Shown here piece after piece: positions 30,082 through 41,592 of a stretch of 51,690 bases of DNA. The notes under the pieces are model-generated. The model worked only from the letters and a program-made list of their open reading frames with translations. It ran no database searches and was not told the origin of the DNA. Within the stretch, counting starts at the first letter, position 1; each line of letters opens with the position of its first letter. Location of the stretch: positions 8,027-59,716 of the forward strand of contig WKLE02001153.1 in the NCBI GenBank assembly GCA_014885115.2, read 5' to 3'. A program made the position numbers and the translations under genes. Origin of the DNA: Asterionellopsis glacialis. Lineage: Eukaryota > Bacillariophyta > Plagiogrammaphyceae > Rhaphoneidales > Asterionellopsidaceae.

Positions 30082-30849
30082 CCTCCTATTCTATTTTAAG
30101 GGTGTAGGTCCTAGTACTTTGATGACAGACTTGTCCTTGCGTTTACAATGATGCCGTGATCACGAGGAATAGACTTGGTAATATTCCGTTGACAGTCGAC
30201 TCTTTATTTTTCCTCCTTTTCAGTTAGGATTAGTCCTCCAGTATGTTATGTGGTCACCTCTCGGTGTCGGAAAAGAAGAATCTCTCGAATCTTCCTTTGA
30301 CAACAGCTAGCCGGCACGTCACAAGAGTCCAACACAATCGATGAACGCATGTGTACGAATAAAACGATTTTTTCATTGTGTCAGCAAACGAAAGAAGTAG
30401 TACCTGGTACCTGGTATCACTATCTTTTTATGTCTAATGAATATACCCCTGTGGTATATTAATATCGATGAAATACTCTGTAATTATATAACGATGTTTT
30501 ATGAAGCCTAAAAATACATGTACATAGATTTTATACTATTGAAAGATCGACTTCGTTTTATGTAACGTTATTTTAAATAATGAATACAATATTTTTTCAA
30601 TAAAATATCTGTTATTATTATTATCTCTTCCTTTCTTTGCTAACGGGTATGACGCCATTTGCTTCTCACGACTACTAGACAAAAGTTTTTCAAAATTTTC
30701 CCACCCGCACTTGCGTCAAATTCGATCTATTGTCTTTTCTACTCTTTTTTTTTTTTTAAATATTAGTTCTTCCTCTCCAGAAAAACCTTTATTGATGTAT
30801 TAGACATCATGAATGCGATTTTTTTTCCATACTAAGGCTGTTTTAGTTG
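30082..30849. other. Intergenic region between two minus-strand genes
   Basis: 5' region of the transporter gene and 3' flank of the DnaJ gene. It contains one CCTGGTACCTGGTA site at about 30403-30416 and an AT-rich centre. Nothing else is recognised. Confidence 0.5.
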
Positions 30850-32958
30850 TTACATTTGCTGACATTGTACATTTCCATCATCATCAACATCATCATCCGA
30901 ATATTGTTGTCCAAAGAATGCACTACCAGGACCACCCCCAAAAGAACTTGAAGAAAAGTAGCTAAATCCTCTTCCACCACCACCAAATGGAAATGGTCCT
31001 CCTCTTGAATGTCCATATTCTTCATCATCTAAATGTTCATCACCACCAACATTAGGTTGATCCATACGATAGACACCACTTGCACGTCCAAAGTCAGATG
31101 TTTTACCTGGTTGTAATGGTAGCATATCTTGATGATCTGAAAAACGATATTTTGGTTTTGGAGAATCTTGTAATTTTTCTAACAATTGTTGTAAGGTTGT
31201 ACGTTCCTCCTTATTTAAATTCTTTTGCATGGCTGTAGCAGATGGCATATCCACACGAAATTGTATATATAAATCACCGTATTCACTTGTTGTACCATCA
31301 CCATTATCACCATGGTGATGTTCTTGCGTATGTGGTTTTGGCATACCTTCACCTTTTAATACTTGTACATCACCATCTTGAATCAATAAGGATGCTGCAG
31401 TATTCGTATCCTCCTTATGAGTAGTATCACCACCTCCACCCATAGATCTTTCCGTGGTATGGTCATATTCTGCAGATGATATACTCACCATGCGTCCATC
31501 CAAATGTCGAAAAGTACGCTGCACTCCACATATAGCTTCTTCCAATGTTATTGTGACTTCCATGGCTAAATCATGACCTTTCCTTGTAAAGATAGGATGT
31601 TTACGTTGTGCCAACATGAATACCAAATCAGCAGGTGTGGCATCTTTTATAGTATCCATTTCACCTGATAATACAATGGATTGTCCAGATGCATATCCTT
31701 TGGGAATATGAACTTCCACGCGTTTATGTGGTTGCTGTTGTTGATGATGATATCCTCTTCCACCTTGCTGTTGTTGTTGTTGTGTCACAATGACATTTCG
31801 TGTAATACCTTGATATAATTCTTCTAAGGTTACTTCAAGTTGATATCGTACAGTACGATTACGGGGTTTCGATGGTTCACGTCGTCGAAATTGGGATGGA
31901 CCACTGCCGCTGCCGCCACTACCAAAGAAGGAACGAAACATTTCTTCTACATTCGTAGGACTACCGCCTCCACCACCACCACCCTGTTGTAATCCAGCTT
32001 TACCATATTGATTGTACATGGTCCGTTTAGTTTCATCTGATAGCACATCATATGCTTCTGCAACCTTATCAAATGCTTGACGATCACCGTTCGACATTTT
32101 ATCTGGATGGGTTTGTACAGCACGACGACGATATGCTTTTTGTATTTCTACAGATGTCGCAGTTTTAGATATACCCAATATACCGTAATAATCATCACCA
32201 TGATTTAATATTTCTTGTACAATTTTAGATTCACGGTGTTGTTGTTGTTTGTTTTGTTCTTGCTGTTCTGGATTAGAGGAAGAAGATTTGTCATTATTGC
32301 CGACCTTATCTTTGGATGCTTTAGCGGATGAGGGTGTTGTTTTGGATGTAGACTGTGTGGACGTTTTTTTATTACTAGGAGTAGGAGTACTAGTAGACTT
32401 GGTAGAAGGATGACTTTGTTTTGTACTGCTAGACGTAGTAGTAGTATCCTCTTTAGCTGTCGCTGACTTCTTTTCTTCTCCTAATTTTGTGGATGTTTTC
32501 TTTTTTGACTTTTTCTTTTTGGTAGTATGATTCTTCTTGGATGATGGGGAAGAAGAATCATCATCCTTTCCTCCTCCTCCATCAGTTGTAGCGCCTCCTC
32601 TGACTTTTCGTATCAACCTTTTGAGGAGAATAACATCATTATCATTATTTGTTGTTCTACTATTATAGTTTCGTATTCTATCTTTGTGTCTTGTGGAATA
32701 ATAATCGTCCTTCTTGTCGTCGTCATTGTCGTGTTTATTGGTTTGTAGGGTTTGAGTAGTCTTGCAACAATTGATCACATTATCGATAGAATGTGAAGGA
32801 GAGGATAATTTCGAAAACATCAACGAAGATGATGGTGTAGCTGTTGCTGTCATTGAATGATGTTGATAATGAGCAGCAGGATTACTACCGCTTACAGCTG
32901 CAACTGTTGCTGCTGCACATACAAGTCCAGTTGTTTTTGTTGTTACTGGTTTTTTCAT
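30850..32958 (-). CDS. DnaJ/Hsp40 co-chaperone, type II (no zinc finger)
   Basis: 702 residues, intronless. Residues 1-25 are a possible signal or targeting peptide. Residues 26-250 are low-complexity, rich in Ser, Thr, Lys and Asn. The J domain is at about 255-320 with HPD at 284-286 (YYGILGISKTA ... QTHPDK ... AYDVLSDE). A Gly-rich linker follows (GGGGGGGSPTNVEEMFRSFF). The C-terminal substrate-binding domains start near 368 (RYQLEVTLEELYQGITRNVI, VEVHIPKGYASGQSIVL, HPIFTRKGHDLAMEVTITLE). There is no CxxCxGxG zinc finger. Poly-Gln and His/Gln inserts split the first C-terminal domain. It stimulates Hsp70 ATPase. The long extension and possible signal peptide make an ER or organelle partner possible; a cytosolic one is not excluded. 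Confidence 0.85.
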   Translation of the reverse strand: MKKPVTTKTTGLVCAAATVAAVSGSNPAAHYQHHSMTATATPSSSLMFSKLSSPSHSIDNVINCCKTTQTLQTNKHDNDDDKKDDYYSTRHKDRIRNYNSRTTNNDNDVILLKRLIRKVRGGATTDGGGGKDDDSSSPSSKKNHTTKKKKSKKKTSTKLGEEKKSATAKEDTTTTSSSTKQSHPSTKSTSTPTPSNKKTSTQSTSKTTPSSAKASKDKVGNNDKSSSSNPEQQEQNKQQQHRESKIVQEILNHGDDYYGILGISKTATSVEIQKAYRRRAVQTHPDKMSNGDRQAFDKVAEAYDVLSDETKRTMYNQYGKAGLQQGGGGGGGSPTNVEEMFRSFFGSGGSGSGPSQFRRREPSKPRNRTVRYQLEVTLEELYQGITRNVIVTQQQQQQGGRGYHHQQQQPHKRVEVHIPKGYASGQSIVLSGEMDTIKDATPADLVFMLAQRKHPIFTRKGHDLAMEVTITLEEAICGVQRTFRHLDGRMVSISSAEYDHTTERSMGGGGDTTHKEDTNTAASLLIQDGDVQVLKGEGMPKPHTQEHHHGDNGDGTTSEYGDLYIQFRVDMPSATAMQKNLNKEERTTLQQLLEKLQDSPKPKYRFSDHQDMLPLQPGKTSDFGRASGVYRMDQPNVGGDEHLDDEEYGHSRGGPFPFGGGGRGFSYFSSSSFGGGPGSAFFGQQYSDDDVDDDGNVQCQQM

Positions 32959-33488
32959 ATTCTTTCTTCCTCTTCAAGCAACAAAAAAAGAAACAACAAT
33001 GCTTTACAGGAACACACTCTGTCGTGCGTTCGGATGATTGCTGTAGATAACTACCTGTAGAGACTCGAGAGAGAGAGAGAGAGAGAGGTTGACTTTGATC
33101 ACGACACACAAAAGTTAGCGGTCTTGATTGTCGTAGAGTTTTTCGATTTGTTGTCCACGCGTCAGTTGATCAAAAAGAAAACAGAGGAAAACCAAGAAAA
33201 GAGACGAAACAAAAAAAAATTGTTTCCTCCACATTTCTGTCTGCCAATCATTGCGCGATCGACGGATGGACAACGCTTCGGACGTATGATACGACATCGC
33301 AGGCATCTATGACGTACAGGTACGTACGTAACTAGGACCTACAGAGGAAGGACAACACACGACACGACTCAATTAAAAGTTGCACCCCAGTTTTGAAGTT
33401 TTGCATAGAGAATAATTCGCTGTGAAGAACACAGAACAGGTCGACCAAAACGCACAACACCACAACAAGAAACACAGCAAAAGCAAAT
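32959..33488. promoter_or_regulatory. Bidirectional promoter region with (GA)n tract
   Basis: 530 bases between divergent DnaJ and HOOKLESS1-like genes. A (GA)n run at 33066-33088 lies 110 bases upstream of the DnaJ start. No gene is seen. Confidence 0.5.
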
Positions 33489-35189
33489 ATGCAAGAAGAT
33501 GACCACGAGAAAGAGGTCAAACGAAAGCTTACTGCTAGCAGTAGCACTGGTCCGCGAAAAGAAAATAATATAATTATACGAACCTATCAACCAACAGACC
33601 ATGATGCATGTGAATTGTTAGAGATCAAGGCAAATCAATTCAAAAACCAAAAGGTTCGAAACTTACCACTAGTTGGGCATATATTTCGATATCTTTTGGA
33701 TTCGATACAAGTACATGCATTCCATCCACAAGGTTTTGATGCCATGGCAAAGACAGCAGATGAATATGAAATTATTGTTTCTTGTCATGTTGAGGATGAT
33801 GTAGCGAGAAACAGCGAGAATCCAACAACAACTGCAGCAGCAACTCCTTCTTCTTGTACTGCTGAGATTATTGCTGTTGTGCTCGTAAATATACGTACAG
33901 TAATGTGGTCAGGTACATCTATTAAAGTTGGCTGGGTATATGGTTTACGAGTAGATGAAGCATATCAACGAAGAGGAATAGGATTGGGACTCTATAATGA
34001 ATTGGAACATCGATGTCGTCGACGTGGTGTATCTATGCTTCATTTGACTGTAAATTTAGATAATGCAAAAGCAATTGGATTTTACCAGCACTTGGGATAC
34101 AGCCATGCAAGTCATAGAGCACCCTCGGTTAAATTCCTCACCAATACACTACCGATTCAAGTTCCAACAGAACAAGACAATTTACTTGTCGTCTTTCCAA
34201 TAACAGACCGCGAGGTGGCTGCTTCACTAGCGTTTCACACATACAAGAGTATGGATATGATTCCATCCACAAAAGAAGGCTTCTTAAAGCTTTTTACATC
34301 AAACAATAATAATAGTGAGGTCGTGACCTTTGTCGCTGTCAAAAGGTCCGACCTTTCCCCAAAATTGATTCAGCTTATGATGGAACAAGAAGAAAATCAT
34401 ACCAAACATAATGATATTAATAATACCAGGAAGAGCAAGGATAAGGAGATCAGCATTGGCATAGAGGAAGAAATTCGTAATGGAAAAGTAAAAAATTACG
34501 GTGTTGTATCTCTGTTGAATGGTTCTACGTTTAAAGAATTTAAAGTTGTTAGGTTTGTATTTTTGAAGGAAACATGGCTGTCTCGGTCATTCCAGCTAAG
34601 TTTACTGACTCCCGTGATTGCATTTATGGGACATTGGTGGTGGAACTTTATCCTTCGGGTCGGTACAGTAGTTTATTCGTATTGGTACCCACAGAATCAA
34701 CAAAATATATTAGATTTGTGGTGGTCCTCACCAACACCAGTATTGGTCCACCATGTCATGCTAGAATCAATTCTGATTGCAATTTTGACGTATGTTAGTT
34801 ACAAAACAATCAATTTTGCTTCATTCATACTGACTCGAGATTTGCAACGTCTCTCGGCAAGAGCTTTTGCACCATTTAGTTATGGACCAATGGGGATTGA
34901 ATGTCTACGTAGTGCTATAACAGCTAGCAAAAACTACGCACGTGGCGAAGGCTATGGAATATGGATTATGAATGTAGCAGCAGATCATCCCTTGTCATCT
35001 GCCTTTCCCAAACCAGGCTTTCGAACTGAATTTCTGCAAAAGTGGCTTTGTGATCCTCCACCACCGTCGCCCTCCTCAACAACTTTTGGTGTGGATGCTC
35101 GTGCTAATGATGCCGAAGAAAGAAGGTCCGAGGAAGAATGCTTGAAAGAATTCTCATTGACAGCATTTTGCGATCCAAGAGATTTGTAA
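33489..35189 (+). CDS. HOOKLESS1-like GNAT N-acetyltransferase with inserted membrane segments
   Basis: 566 residues, intronless. The N-terminal GNAT fold has the acetyl-CoA loop YGLRVDEAYQRRGIGLGLYN (R161-R162-G-I-G165) and LTVNLDNAKAIGFYQHLGY. The later parts follow plant HLS1 in order: a MIPSTKEGFLKLF block like the HLS1 FPxDID segment, a YGVVSLLNGSTFKEFKV strand, and the C-terminal SYGPMGIECLRSAITASKNY through GYGIWIMNVAADHPL. HLS1 is a nuclear regulator in plants thought to acetylate histones. Unlike HLS1, about 370-455 contains two hydrophobic stretches (LLTPVIAFMGHWWWNFIL and ESILIAILTYVSYKTINFA) that could span a membrane. Membrane or nuclear-envelope location is inferred. An N-acetyltransferase role is well supported; the target is unknown. 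Confidence 0.75.
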   Translation: MQEDDHEKEVKRKLTASSSTGPRKENNIIIRTYQPTDHDACELLEIKANQFKNQKVRNLPLVGHIFRYLLDSIQVHAFHPQGFDAMAKTADEYEIIVSCHVEDDVARNSENPTTTAAATPSSCTAEIIAVVLVNIRTVMWSGTSIKVGWVYGLRVDEAYQRRGIGLGLYNELEHRCRRRGVSMLHLTVNLDNAKAIGFYQHLGYSHASHRAPSVKFLTNTLPIQVPTEQDNLLVVFPITDREVAASLAFHTYKSMDMIPSTKEGFLKLFTSNNNNSEVVTFVAVKRSDLSPKLIQLMMEQEENHTKHNDINNTRKSKDKEISIGIEEEIRNGKVKNYGVVSLLNGSTFKEFKVVRFVFLKETWLSRSFQLSLLTPVIAFMGHWWWNFILRVGTVVYSYWYPQNQQNILDLWWSSPTPVLVHHVMLESILIAILTYVSYKTINFASFILTRDLQRLSARAFAPFSYGPMGIECLRSAITASKNYARGEGYGIWIMNVAADHPLSSAFPKPGFRTEFLQKWLCDPPPPSPSSTTFGVDARANDAEERRSEEECLKEFSLTAFCDPRDL

Positions 35190-37301
35190 ACTATGAATTT
35201 TTGGGGTTGTTGCACGAGTGTATTCGTTGATGAATGCAGCCTACAGTATCACCTCTGTTCCAATTGTCTTGGTATAGTTTCCGCATAACGCCTGTTTGGG
35301 TAAAACACTTTACATCTTGAGGTCTTCTAAAGGCCTACGGTAGTCTGCTGGACGAGCTGATACCAGTACCTTGCAGTCAAGAGCTGGACGGCTTATGTTT
35401 TTCTTCTTGTCGTTTCAATGCGTTGAGTGCATCAATCTTTATTCAGAAACGACTAAATTTATGAACGTCGATGAATTAATGAATCATAATTATCCATTTT
35501 GCTTTAAAACTCTAGCAGAGAATATCACCCTGTCATGGTTAGTTATTGGCTGTAGACAAGCTTCTCTACTCTGGACCAACTAAAAACCTCCAACATCGAC
35601 TGCTAACCCTCCAATAGAGAATTGGGGCAGGCTATTCAATTTCCCTCGTCTCGTATGCTATTTAAAATGTCAATTTGTTCCAAAAACAAAACAAAAAAAT
35701 CCTATTGCGTATGCTTTGGCTTTTCATTCTTTCCCTTGATATGTATATGTGTATTTTATTTCTTTCGTTTGCCTTCTAAAATTTGTGAGAAAACAACTCC
35801 AAGTAGGAATGATACTACCGGCATCACAAAAGTGAGTCCAAACTAATGGCCATACTATAAAAACTACTAACGGTAAAAAATTATCTCTATTTTTTTAATA
35901 TATAATTTGGTTCAAAATTTTAAAAATAAAATGAATGCAGCATGAAAGTTACTCCGGAATCAACCGATGATTCTATTTATCGATAGCCAATGACATAAAA
36001 TAATGTACAAGAGCGTTAAACAGACATCAGTAACGGTACCAGTAAAGTACCATTTCGTACTGACAGTACAGGTAGCTGGTACCATACCTTTACCTGGTAT
36101 TGAACCTACCTCTACCTTGTACCAGGTACTGCATGAGAGGGTAGCGTCCTACTCTAGTGAGTAGGAGAGAGAATAATGACATGCAGTCCCTGGTAACGGT
36201 TGACTCTAGACTACCCGGGGGTAATACCTGGTAGCTGGTAAATATAACTGTTACTAGGTCCTACTAGTAAATACATTGTATTATATGTATTATTATATTT
36301 GGGACCTCTCTAGTAGAGCGAGGAACCTTACCTTATCATCATCTGTACCAGGTACAGGTATCTAAATTACTACGTGTTCATGGGTACCCGGTACAGTACC
36401 CCGACATTCTTGGCGACTTCATGATTTCGACAATCAACAAGGGGATGCGCACCGTCCGCCTCTAGATGAGGCGGGCATTTTTAATGAAAAGGCGCGAAAC
36501 CGAATGGCATTTGTTTTTTTAATGGTACAGCACTGTACCGGGAGTACCTGGTACATCAAGAAAGCCATCAATAATGTGGACAGTAAAGGTACTGGGAGCA
36601 TTTTTGAAACACATGTTTTTTCTTATGCGGGTTTTCTTGTAACGGATAATGATGGCTGGCTCGAAAAGTATGTTCCAGCGAGTTAAAATGTCATAATTTT
36701 TTGAATTTACTCCTAACTATGGACTAAATTGAACTCTATTTAACATACGCTACAGCGGCTTACTCGTATCCGAAGTTTTCTTATGTTCGTCGATTTTGTC
36801 TTTTAAAGATGTTTTCCTAAATAAAATCTAAGTTTGTACAGGAAAAGTACAGAAAGACAACGGTATGAAAGGGTCGTTGTCTTGGGGTAAAAGAACAAGT
36901 GCAACGTCCCTCTCTACTTGTTTTTATGTATAAGATCAGTTTTTTTCATCTCTTTCATCTCTGGCGGTGCTCTCGCGCTCGCTTTTGATTCTCTCTCTCG
37001 AAGTAACGTAGATTATCGTACTGTAAAGACAGCAGGAAAAATACAAGATCGGCCGGAGACCCACAGAGCTGCACTAGAGAGAGTCCCAGGAGATCGCGAT
37101 CGCTAGTAAGTCAGTCTCTAGTGTCTTCATCTCTCACCAACGAAGAAAGGCAGAGAGGGGTCTGTGTTTGTGTTGAAATCAAATTGAAGAAAGGCAGAGA
37201 GAGACAGAGAGAGAAAAATAAAAATAAAAAGTTGGGTTGCTTGTTTGCAAAGTAGCAGAATTAGGCAAAACTGCAAATAAATAAAAACCAAGAAAGAAAT
37301 C
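35190..37301. other. Long intergenic region, GGTACC-rich, with dinucleotide tracts near the kinase start
   Basis: No convincing gene in 2.1 kb. 35190-35980 is AT-rich spacer. About 36035-36590 is dense in GGTACC, CCTGGTAC and TAGGTCCTA palindromes. 36456-36474 forms a 7-bp GC stem (CCGCCTC/GAGGCGG) with a 5-base loop, and GGCGCGAAA follows at 36491. About 36950-37215 holds CT and GA runs that precede the kinase start. A small ATG frame at 36504-36686 has no family match and overlaps the palindromes. Confidence 0.5.
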
Positions 37302-40300
37302 ATGTCATCCGCACAATCGGCAACATCCTCCTCCTCGAAACCATCATGGAAATCGCGCTTTGGTGGAAGTCGCAGAAGTTCGAAAGGGCGTGGTGATTCA
37401 AGTGTTGGCTCAGCTGATGTACAATACAGCGTGTCAACAGCAACGCATCATGAAGAATTAAGTGCATCACAAAGTAGAGCAAGTTTAAGCGCATCACGTA
37501 AGGGACGTCGCGGAATGAGAGGACGATTGCGTAAAATGCTAGGTCCTGATTCAAACGGTGATGATACATCTACAGTAGAAGACCATCTAAAAATAAGGGA
37601 AGTGAAAAGTGCCGGTACACATTATACGACTGCTACAGCACCACCTGTATTACTGAACAACAATGCTAACTATAAGAAAGTTTCAACAGGTGGTGGAAAT
37701 AGCAAGATTAAAAAAGCATCATCCTCGTCTTCCGGTGACACCTCACCTGCAAATCCTCAATCACCTGCAACGGGCAATCGAAGTGCTTCCGAAGAAAGTA
37801 ACAAGAACTCCAGTACTAGAAAACCTATTCTCAAAAAGTCGTCCTCTGCACCAAAGGCTACTACTGCTGAGAATACAATGACGGAACAAAGATATGCAGA
37901 AATCTTAGCAAAACAAGCTAGGAAGGAGCGTGATGGATTTTGTAGACGCGTTGATCAGTACGATGGTCAAGTGATTACTGTAGATGAAAAGCCAACGTAT
38001 GAACTTGGAAATTATTTAGGTGGTGGTGTTGCGGGTGTAGTATACGAAGGACACCGGTTACGTCCCAAGGAAGATTATCCCGTTCGGAATGGCATCATGA
38101 CAGTAGGTGATGGCAGTGAAGCTCCTCGGAATATGTGGAATCAACCAGGTACAGTTGAACCACTGAACCAACCTGCTATGGACTTGACAGCTCCTATCTT
38201 TTGTTCTACATCTGTAACTGCTGCCGGATCATGTTTAGGTCCAACAATGTCTGCCCCACCTGCACCAAGAAGTACTGCATCTGGTGGTGCTGCTGCAACG
38301 GTAGTATCGACTGCATCTACGACAGATGATCGCAAATCATCAGCACCGGATGATACAGAGATGGCAATTGAAACAACTGATGAAGTACAAGGTTCTGTTG
38401 TTTTGGATTCAGTAGATGCACCATCGCGATCAGCTCATGCGGCGAGAGCAGCTTCCATTAGCGAAAATGATGCCGATGGTACAGCGATACTTAGTGTCCC
38501 TAACTTTGGTTTATTGGACGAAACTGTGGCTGTCAAAATTTTAAATCCTGTTGGTTTCCGTCTTTTATCACCAGATGCTGTTGGGGATGCTATTGTTGTA
38601 AAAGAAGGTATTGATATTGAAGATTCTGTCAAGAATGGGACACATCCCATTACCTACAAGCACGTATGGTGGTTAATTAATCCCAATTCGCGTAATTTAC
38701 GTACACTCCAAAGATATTCGGGTAGTCAAAGCATGCCTTTGGAAGGCAGTAGTAACAGCGCCAAAGTTAGTTCCTCCAAACGTGTTGATGTCGATAGAGG
38801 ATCACCTGAAAAAGGGTTACGTTTATCCTTGGTTGCTGCATTCATGGACCCAAAGACGAATACTCTCAAGGAATTGCCCTTGACGAAGTGTATAGAAATT
38901 TGGGGACATGTACCCTTTTCGGCAACGGATAGTCAATTTGAAGAAATGATGGTGGCCATTGAACGTGTCAATTCAGGACAAGCACCACCACCAGGTGCAG
39001 AGACAGATCAAGAAATGACAGGAGTAGATGGTACAGCTACAAAAGAAGGAATGCAACCCTCTGCACCATCCCGTGTAGGAACGGAAGTGAGTGATGCTGA
39101 AGGAGATACGACTACTGATGCCAGTACGGTAGCACCTGTTGATTTGAAAAATGCGTCAAGAGCAAGAACGTAAGTGTGCAGATATTGCGATATATATATA
39201 TCGTTGTTTTTTTCTCTTGATTCGCAATAATTGTTACTTCTATTTCTTGTACAAAAATGATAATGTGAACACATCACTTACTGTCCTCTCTGCTTTTTTG
39301 TCTAAATAATACTCATGCAATGCAATTATACAGGGGCTTGTATCGTGCCGCAGCATCCACACGACAGACACTGTACTGTCCAAGTCTCAATGCCTATATT
39401 GCAGTTCCAGCCGTACCACCCAAGTACCTTCGATGGTTACGACAACGTCGTGCAGCCACTAAGGAAATTCGAAACATGATGCTTATTGGTCGTCATCGTA
39501 ATGTTGTTCACTTGTATGAAGTTTTAGAATTGATTCAAGATTCTAAGAGTACCATGTTTCTCATTCTGGAATTAGTACGAGGTGGAGAATTGTTTGATTT
39601 GATTAGTAGCAATGCTACGACACCGACCAAGATTGATCCAAGTGAAATTCCTGATGGTTGGTCATCAGCTGAAATTGGTATGCGTAAATTCTTTGTAGAA
39701 CTCGCAAGTGGTATTCATTACTGTCACTCCAATGGTATTGCTCATCGTGACTTGAAACCTGAGAACTTGTTGGTTCATACTGGTCCTTCTGATGAATGTA
39801 CGTTGAAGATTGCTGACTTTGGATTAAGTGCAACATTTGGTATGACTCGTATGCAAAATGAACTAGATATGTTATCACCACCACCATCACCAAAGCAAAG
39901 CCACTCCTTTAATGGACGCAACAGATCATCGAATTCATTTTCAGAGGATGGATCACCTCTCAAGGATTCTATGACAAATATTTCAGCCTTGGGTGCTTCC
40001 GCTTTGTCCTTTTTGACATGTGGAGCTGTCGAAGATGTCTTTTGTGCCAACGAAGATGACACAGAACAACCTCCATCCCCACTACGTCGTATGACGTCGG
40101 TGGTTGGTTCACCACATTATGTTGCACCTGAAATCATATCACAAACTGAGGATGATAAGCACAAGTCACGACGTAAAGGTTCAGGCAAGAATGGTCCTGG
40201 ATATGATGGTACCAAGGCAGATGTTTGGAGTGCAGGTGTGATTTTGTATGCCATGTTATTCCGTTCATTACCATTTGGTGAAGACTTATTACGATGCCCA

Positions 40301-40582
40301 CGATACCAATCCTTTGCCAAATGGTATGTTGAAGCGCGAAGATTTGGCACGCGACGTTCAACAGGCGTCGCATCACTTAACCCAGTCTTTACAGATGCAG
40401 ATGAAGAAATGATGGGACCTCACTGGTTTTTCCCCTCTGCAGCATCACCACAAAGTCGTGATCTTATTGTTGCCATGTTAAACCCAGATCCTGAAGAAAG
40501 ATTATCAATCGAGATGGTATTGCAACATCCTTGGATCAGTAAAGACCCCAATGCCTATATTAATGAGAATGTCATGTCGTGA
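37302..40582 (+). CDS. Ser/Thr protein kinase (CAMK/SNF1-like) with very large insertions; two exons
   Basis: Exon 1 is 37302-39169 and exon 2 is 39334-40582; the 164-bp intron (GTAAGT..TACAG) joins RART to GLYRAA in frame, 1038 residues. The first 230 residues are disordered, basic and Ser-rich. Kinase marks are widely spaced: glycine loop YLGGGVAGVVYEG (238-250), ATP lysine in VAVKIL (K412), helix-C glutamate in ATKEIRNMM (E667), HRDLKPEN (760-767), DFG (784-786), SPHYVAPE (to 889), DVWSAGVIL. All catalytic residues are present. Insertions of about 160, 250 and 75 residues lie between loop and lysine, lysine and helix C, and inside the activation segment (PPPSPKQ, PPSPLRR proline-directed sites). 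The kinase core is closest to SNF1/CaMK types. The pathway is unknown. Confidence 0.85.
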
Positions 40583-41592
40583 TCTGCCTTTCAGTGAATG
40601 AATGATTGCAGAGGTCTATATTCGATACAGACAGGTTTTTGAGGAAAATTGGGTCGTTGCAATTCCCTATACCTATTTAAATATCCATTGGATACAAAAA
40701 CAGTTCTAAATGTATAAATTATGATTTGCTCATATTACTTGACACAGTCAATCGCATAACATTTTCTTGAAAGTCAACCCAAAACTCATCTCAAAGCTCA
40801 TTCCACCGTTTCTCAAATGGATAATTTCGTACTACAATCTTATCATCGTTATACACTGCTTCATCACTCTACCATGTCCACCTAGATTGTTGTTGCTGTT
40901 GTTCATATCTTCTCTTACTCCTTTCCTTTTTAGTAAGACTGATCATCGAAATGTACAAAGAGAAAGCACAAGAGATGATTGACTGATGGCTGAGTTCACT
41001 TTTTCTGAGTAGTTCACACAAATACCATTTTCAGTACTTCTGTACACCTGCCTAACAACATCTCTGTTCACGATTGTTGAGTAATGATACTGTACTTTGG
41101 AATATTTTTTGAAATACACACGTACATTTTGAAAAAGTGCGAATATTAAAAAATTCAACAGGGACACAGGAGTCACTCCTTCGTTTTTCCGAGTGCGATA
41201 ATTTTCATCTTATCAACGTGGGGAAGTGGTGAAAAAGTAGTTTTTGTTAGTAGCGCCCCCCCTTTTTTTAGTGTACGAAATTATCGTTAGCATTCTTGAT
41301 AATGGAGTCTACACCCGTGGCCCTCTAAGCTGAACCCTGTAACCTTTACTTTTCTCTTCCACCGCTCACAAAACTCAGCCATCAGAGCCATCAGGAACCA
41401 ATTTGTTCTCGTCTGGTCCTCACTTTCTGATCACGGCTATCTGTCATCACCGTAGCCTCATCCTCCATCACAATCATCCAGAGATAAACAGCGAAGAGAC
41501 AATAGTTATATTGTTCCGTGCGCGTGCATTGAGTATCCTATTATTCTACTCCAGGTACGCAACAATTTCCATTCCGTCTCTGTCTCCGTAAT
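40583..41592. other. Intergenic region containing a deletion copy of the membrane-protein locus
   Basis: 3' flank of the kinase gene, then the duplicated fragment at about 40870-41360, then the 5' region of the DNMT2 gene. No intact gene. Confidence 0.55.
40870..41360 (-). pseudogene. Deletion copy of the 43.8-45.7 kb membrane-protein locus
   Basis: 40870-41040 aligns with 43790-43960, the 3' end of the membrane-protein gene; the minus-strand translation keeps CVNYSEK. About 41100-41250 aligns with 45360-45510, the 5' flank of that gene (shared GAGTCACTCCTTC/TAGTCACTCCTTC, CGTGGGGAAGTGG/CGTTGGGAAGTGG). 41320-41345 aligns with 45640-45665. The 1.2-kb gene body between them is missing. The copy is a relic with an internal deletion, placed on the opposite side of DNMT2 in the same orientation. 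Confidence 0.7.

Noticed and set aside
36456..36474. GC-rich hairpin as a terminator
   Set aside because: Eukaryotic context, no T-run directly after the stem and no gene ending there.
36504..36686. 60-codon ATG frame
   Set aside because: Crosses the GGTACC-type palindromes and has no family match or neighbour logic.
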